NCBI RefSeq assembly: GCF_004345645.1
Contig: NZ_SLWS01000001.1
Coordinates: 933,546-997,545, forward strand
Direction: 5' to 3'
Length of the DNA: 64,000 nt
Source: Actinocrispum wychmicini
GTDB lineage: Bacteria > Actinomycetota > Actinomycetes > Mycobacteriales > Pseudonocardiaceae
Part shown: piece by piece, positions 60,225 to 64,000 of the stretch
How positions within the stretch are numbered: the first letter of the stretch is position 1
How the letters are laid out: every line of letters begins with the position of its first letter
Made by a program: the position numbers and the translations under genes
The notes under the pieces: model-generated
Seen by the model: only the letters and a program-made list of their open reading frames with translations
Databases searched by the model: none
What the model was told of the DNA's origin: nothing

Positions 60225-61517
60225 ATGAGACGCGGACGCCGTGCGTGGTTGATCAACGGAGTGTTAGTGGTGGCTCTGCTCGCCGCCGGCTGGGGTGCGT
60301 ACAAGTTCCTGTGGCCCAGCTCGAACCAGGCGACCCCCACGAACGTGCGGACAGTCGCGGTACAGCGCGGAACCGTCGTCGACACGGTGTCGGCCGCCGC
60401 GACCGTACAGAGCAGCTACACCGCGACCGCGGACTTCGCCGCGAGCGGCACGATCACCCAGATCAACGTCAAGGTCGGCGACCACGTCAGCAAGGGCCAG
60501 CAACTGGCCAAACTGGACGACTCCCAGGCCCGGCTGCAGCTCACCGCCGCCAAGTCCAGCCTGACCGCGGCCCAGGACAACCTGGCGACCGCGCAGGCCA
60601 ACGCGGCGACCGCGACAGCCACCCCGACCAACAGCCCTGGCGGCCAGAACTCCCAACAGAACGCGCAGCAGAGCGTGAAACAGCTGCAGGCCCAGGTGGA
60701 CCAGGACAAGGTCAGTGTGAACACCGCGCAGCAGAACCTGGACAACACCACCCTGGTCGCGCCGGGCGACGGTACGGTCACCGCGATCAACGGGACCGTC
60801 GGCCAGCGGGCCGGTTCGTCCGCCGGCGGCACAGGCGGGTCCGGTTCGGGCTCCGGCTCCAGCGGGTCGGGTTCGTCCGCGTCGTCGTCGAGTTCGGCGT
60901 CCGGGCTCATCGTGATCACGAACCTGGGCGGCCTGCAGGTCCGCGCCAACCTGGCCGAGATCGACGTGGCCAAGGTGAAAGCCGGCCAGGACGCCACTGT
61001 GACGCTCAACGCGATGCCGGACAGCCCGCAGCCCGCCAAGGTCGCGTCCGTCGACCTGACGGCCACGAGCGGCAGCAACAACGTGGTGACCTACGGCGTC
61101 ACCCTGACCCTCAACCAGGCGCCCGCGAGCCTGCGGCAGGGCCAGTCCGCGAGCGTGTCCATCACGGTCTCGGAAGCCGACGACGCGCTCGTCATCCCGT
61201 CGGCCGCGATGCAGACCCTCGGTGCCGCGCACACCGTCAACGTGGAGGTCAACGGGCAGTCCGTGCGTCGGAACGTCGAGATCGGCGTGCGCAGCGAGTC
61301 GTTGGTGCAGATCACGTCCGGCCTCGCCGAGGGCGACCAGGTCGTCCTGGCCACGACCACGCCGCCGGCGACCGGTCAGAACGGGCAGCGCGCCGGCGGT
61401 GGGCTCGGCGGCGGTGGCTTCGGCGGCGGTGGTGGTGGCGGGTTCGGCGGCGGTGGCGGAGGAGGCGGCGCACGGACAGGCGGCGCTGGTGGCACTGGTG
61501 GCGGGACCGGGCGATGA
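60225..61517 (+). CDS. Membrane fusion protein, RND/MacA-type efflux adaptor
   Basis: 430 residues. After one N-terminal anchor helix (about 7-28) come the adaptor parts: barrel start VRTVAVQRGTVVDTVSAAAT, lipoyl-like ITQINVKVGDHVSKGQQLA, an Ala/Gln coiled-coil hairpin (about 105-185), a Ser/Gly-rich insert, and a beta-barrel with VITVSEADDALVIPSAAM. The last 60 residues are almost pure Gly with Arg/Thr. It works with the MacB-like ATPase and permease that follow, overlapping by 4 bp, to export substrates or control the permease. Confidence 0.82.
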   Translation: MRRGRRAWLINGVLVVALLAAGWGAYKFLWPSSNQATPTNVRTVAVQRGTVVDTVSAAATVQSSYTATADFAASGTITQINVKVGDHVSKGQQLAKLDDSQARLQLTAAKSSLTAAQDNLATAQANAATATATPTNSPGGQNSQQNAQQSVKQLQAQVDQDKVSVNTAQQNLDNTTLVAPGDGTVTAINGTVGQRAGSSAGGTGGSGSGSGSSGSGSSASSSSSASGLIVITNLGGLQVRANLAEIDVAKVKAGQDATVTLNAMPDSPQPAKVASVDLTATSGSNNVVTYGVTLTLNQAPASLRQGQSASVSITVSEADDALVIPSAAMQTLGAAHTVNVEVNGQSVRRNVEIGVRSESLVQITSGLAEGDQVVLATTTPPATGQNGQRAGGGLGGGGFGGGGGGGFGGGGGGGGARTGGAGGTGGGTGR

Positions 61518-62248
61518 GCACCATTCCGGTCGATTCGGTCGTCAAACCGGTCATCGAGGTCACCGAGCTGCGTAAGACGTACGGCCACGGGGAGACTGCG
61601 GTGCACGCGCTGCGTGGCGTGGACATGACCGTGTGGCCGGGTGAGTACCTGGCCATCATGGGCGCGTCCGGCTCCGGCAAGTCGACGCTGCTGAACGTGT
61701 TGGGCTGCTTGGACGTTCCGACTTCGGGTGCGTACAAGTTGGACGGCATCAGTGTGGGCACGCTGAACGAACGGCAGTTGTCGTTGGTGCGCAACCGGAA
61801 GATCGGGTTCGTGTTCCAGTCGTTCAACCTGGTGCCGCGGACCACCGCTCTGTCCAATGTGGAGCTTCCGTTGATCTACGCGGGCCTGCGGCGCAAGGAA
61901 CGCCGGCAGCGGGCCGCCGCGGCCCTGGCCATGGTCGGCCTGGCCGACCGGGCCGGGCACCGGCCGAACGAGCTGTCCGGCGGCCAGCAGCAGCGGGTCG
62001 CCCTGGCTCGTGCCCTGGTGACCGGACCGGCCATGGTGCTCGCCGACGAGCCGACCGGAAACCTGGACAGCGAAAGCACTGCCGAAGTCCTGAACGTGTT
62101 CGACAGTCTGAACCGCAGCGGCCGCACGATCGTGATGATCACGCACGAGGACCATGTGGCCGCGCACGCGGCCCGGACCGTGCGAGTGTCCGACGGCCAG
62201 ATCATCGAAGACACGGCGCAGTGGCGAACGACAGGAGCGCTCACATGA
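61514..62248 (+). CDS. ABC transporter ATP-binding protein (MacB/LolD type)
   Basis: 244 residues. Walker A IMGASGSGKSTLLN, Q-loop VFQSFNLVPRTTA, signature LSGGQQQRVALARAL, Walker B MVLADEPTGNLDS and the H-loop MITHEDH are all present. This subclass couples ATP to MacB-like permeases. It overlaps the adaptor and permease genes at both ends (ATGA), so the three are one transcription unit. It is not a drug-type multi-spanning exporter. Confidence 0.9.
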   Translation: MSTIPVDSVVKPVIEVTELRKTYGHGETAVHALRGVDMTVWPGEYLAIMGASGSGKSTLLNVLGCLDVPTSGAYKLDGISVGTLNERQLSLVRNRKIGFVFQSFNLVPRTTALSNVELPLIYAGLRRKERRQRAAAALAMVGLADRAGHRPNELSGGQQQRVALARALVTGPAMVLADEPTGNLDSESTAEVLNVFDSLNRSGRTIVMITHEDHVAAHAARTVRVSDGQIIEDTAQWRTTGALT

Positions 62249-63441
62249 GCTTCGTCGAGATCCTGCGGTTCGCCATCCGGGGCCTGACAGCGAACAAACT
62301 CCGGTCCGCGCTGACCACGCTCGGCCTGATGATCGGGGTCGCCGCGGTGATCCTGCTCGTCGCCGTGGGCAGCGGTGCCTCGGCCGCGATCCAGAACAGC
62401 ATCGCCGGCCTGGGCACCAACGTGCTCACCGTGTCGCGGGCCGGCGGCCAGGGCGCCACCACCCGGCCGTTGACCGTCCAGGACGCGAAGGCACTCGTCG
62501 ACCCGCGCGGCGCGCCGGACGTGAAGGCCAGCTCACCCGTTGTGTCCACTTCGGTCACCGCGGTCTACGCCGGCAACAGCTACGACATCCCCCAACTGGT
62601 CGGCACCGACCCCGCGTACTTCAGCACGTCCAACAGCCCGCTGGCGGACGGTGCCAGCTTCACCACCGAGGACGTCTCCGAAGGCCGCAAGGTGATGGTC
62701 CTCGGCGCGACCGTCGCCCAGGAACTGTTCCCCGACCAGGAACCGGTCGGCCAGCAACTGCTGGCCAACAACATCCAGTTCACCGTGATCGGCGTGCTGG
62801 CCACCAAAGGGTCGTCCGGTCTGAACAACGCGGACGACACCGCGATCGCCCCGCTGACCGCGGTCCAGAACTCGCTCGCCGGCTATGGCGCGGTCAACCA
62901 GATCATCGTGCAGGCGCAGAGCGCGGACGCGATGAACGCGGCACAGGCCGAGGTCACCGCGATCCTCACGGCCCGCCACCGGATCTCCGCCAACCAGACC
63001 ACCGACTTCCGCATCCTCAGCCAGACCCAGCTGCTGGCCACCCGCACGACCGCGACCGACACGTTCACCGTCCTGCTGGCGTCGGTCGCCGCGATCTCCC
63101 TGCTGGTGGGCGGGATCGGCGTCACGAACATCATGCTCGTCACGGTCACCGAACGGATCCGTGAGATCGGCATCCGCAAGGCCATCGGCGCGCCGAAGTA
63201 CGCCATCCTCGGCCAGTTCCTCACCGAGGCGACCCTGTTGAGTCTCTTCGGCGGCGCCCTCGGGATCGCCGCCGGCGTGATCGGCAGCCAGTTCACCATC
63301 GCCGGCATCAAACCCGTGGTGGTGCCCGGTTCGATCCTGCTCGCGTTCGGCGTGTCCGCGCTGATCGGCCTGTTCTTCGGCAGTTACCCGGCGGGCAGGG
63401 CCGCCGCACTGCGTCCGATCGAAGCCCTGCGCCATGATTAG
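62245..63441 (+). CDS. ABC transporter permease (MacB-type)
   Basis: 398 residues from ATG 62245. One N-terminal helix (about 20-43, LGLMIGVAAVILLVAVGSGA) is followed by a large extracytoplasmic MacB core domain (about 50-275) and three C-terminal helices (about 280-302, 330-352, 360-382). FtsX signatures include GIGVTNIMLVTVTERIREIG and IRKAIGAPKYAIL. With the ATPase and adaptor it forms a tripartite mechanotransmission-type exporter. The substrate is unknown. Confidence 0.9.
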   Translation: MSFVEILRFAIRGLTANKLRSALTTLGLMIGVAAVILLVAVGSGASAAIQNSIAGLGTNVLTVSRAGGQGATTRPLTVQDAKALVDPRGAPDVKASSPVVSTSVTAVYAGNSYDIPQLVGTDPAYFSTSNSPLADGASFTTEDVSEGRKVMVLGATVAQELFPDQEPVGQQLLANNIQFTVIGVLATKGSSGLNNADDTAIAPLTAVQNSLAGYGAVNQIIVQAQSADAMNAAQAEVTAILTARHRISANQTTDFRILSQTQLLATRTTATDTFTVLLASVAAISLLVGGIGVTNIMLVTVTERIREIGIRKAIGAPKYAILGQFLTEATLLSLFGGALGIAAGVIGSQFTIAGIKPVVVPGSILLAFGVSALIGLFFGSYPAGRAAALRPIEALRHD

Positions 63442-63450
63442 GAGAGGTAG

Positions 63451-63999
63451 ATGACGCAACCACAGCAGCAGCCGGAACAGGTGATCGGCACCCCGGTCGG
63501 CGGCAACATCGACCAGGAGCTCACCCAGGCCAAGCGCGGCGTGGGCAAGGTCACCATCGGGCTCGGCGTCGCGGTGCTCGTGGTCGCCGCGTTCTTCGGC
63601 GGCATCTGGGTGCACTCGGCGACCGCCAGTTCGAACACCCCCGCGGCGGCAGGCCCGCAGGGACCGGGCGGTGGCGGCCGCAACGGCACCGGCCGGCCCG
63701 GTGGCGGCGTTCCCGGTCAGGGCGGACCGGGTGGGCAAGGCGGTCAGGGCGGCGGCGGTTTCCGTGGCGGCACCGCCGGAACCATCGACCACATCGACGG
63801 CACCACGGTCTACGTCAAGATGCAGAACGGAACCGTCGTGAAAGTGTCCACAACGGACTCGACCAAGGTCGAGCTGACCCAGCCGGGCAAGCTCACCGAC
63901 CTCAAGGCCGGCGACGGCGTCCTGGTCCAGGGCCAGCGCGGCAGCGAGGACAACTCCGTCACCGCCCAGGCCATCACCACCCGCCCGACCAACCAGTAG
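63451..63999 (+). CDS. Membrane-anchored Gly-rich protein with DUF5666-like domain
   Basis: 182 residues, complete, one base before the window end. One membrane helix (about 34-53, TIGLGVAVLVVAAFFGGIWV) is followed by a Gly/Pro/Gln-rich stretch (about 65-105) and a C-terminal DUF5666-like beta domain: AGTIDHIDGTTVYVKMQNGT, VKVSTTDSTKVELTQPG, LKAGDGVLVQGQRG. It follows the permease by 9 bp, so it is probably an accessory extracellular part of the efflux unit. The Gly-rich linker resembles the tail of the adaptor. Confidence 0.78.
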   Translation: MTQPQQQPEQVIGTPVGGNIDQELTQAKRGVGKVTIGLGVAVLVVAAFFGGIWVHSATASSNTPAAAGPQGPGGGGRNGTGRPGGGVPGQGGPGGQGGQGGGGFRGGTAGTIDHIDGTTVYVKMQNGTVVKVSTTDSTKVELTQPGKLTDLKAGDGVLVQGQRGSEDNSVTAQAITTRPTNQ

Positions 64000-64000
64000 C

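Noticed and set aside
60245..61513. Long alternative-frame ORF upstream of the ABC ATPase
   Set aside because: It is a frame shadow of the adaptor gene, Arg/Gly/Pro-rich; the ATPase starts at 61514 with ATGA overlap.

Overview
The window is a high-GC actinobacterial chromosome segment, most likely from the family Pseudonocardiaceae or a close relative. Support comes from mycothiol biosynthesis (mshA), a mycothiol-type DinB-fold protein, SenX3/RegX3, Rex upstream of hemACDB, a BldN-like ECF sigma factor with a DUF5667 protein, frequent GTG starts and ATGA/GTGA start-stop overlaps. Gene order from about 10.4 kb onward follows the conserved core that Mycobacterium tuberculosis carries as Rv0474-Rv0512: XRE regulator-hbhA-DUF2516, DUF2505-murB-L,D-transpeptidase, mshA-YbjN-gpm, senX3-regX3, ppx-membrane protein-TIM-barrel isomerase-thioesterase-proC-HTH-bS22-epimerase-acyltransferase, HAD phosphatase, glutaredoxin-hemACDB. 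That comparison is from memory of the mycobacterial map, not from a search.

Layout. 0-9.3 kb is accessory: an ECF sigma factor, two MarR regulators each with palindromic operators, a phytanoyl-CoA-dioxygenase-like enzyme next to an FAD monooxygenase, a DUF3224 protein, a GAF/PucR regulator, and a transporter plus short-chain dehydrogenase pair probably for 3-hydroxybutyrate. 9.4-16.1 kb holds a zinc-ribbon protein, a P-loop kinase, HbhA with its XRE regulator, a PIMT-like methyltransferase, a hydrolase, a YbaK deacylase and a PIG-L deacetylase. 16.2-19.8 kb is a GtrB-GtrA-YfhO lipid-linked glycosylation module. 19.7-25.2 kb has FAH-family, MDR and purU genes, then a repeat-rich spacer and three small enzymes. 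25.3-44.2 kb is the core envelope, thiol and proline block. 44.2-48.5 kb is a minus-strand block with PASTA, HAD, DUF5667 and BldN-like sigma genes, interrupted by one plus-strand secreted-protein gene. 48.7-64 kb carries an acyl-CoA ligase, glutaredoxin, a molybdoenzyme, rex-hemACDB, small membrane proteins and a MacA/MacB-type efflux operon.

Working together: Rex senses NADH/NAD and probably represses its own operon, including heme synthesis, through a near-consensus operator at 52665. The L,D-transpeptidase has a perfect CRP-type site ahead of it. The MarR2 cluster and the hydroxybutyrate cluster have operator-like palindromes in their divergent promoter regions.

The most unusual content is noncoding. 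There are two families of long palindromic elements. Family A has two copies of about 170 bp with conserved ends and apex but divergent, still self-complementary arms. Family B has two intact 133-bp copies and one decayed copy, always in the same orientation just downstream of a gene. A degenerate 84-bp tandem array at 22.7-23.2 kb carries a small hairpin in each unit. Also notable are a proline dehydrogenase gene with a large in-frame internal deletion, a small gene apparently split by a frameshift, and a candidate leader peptide.
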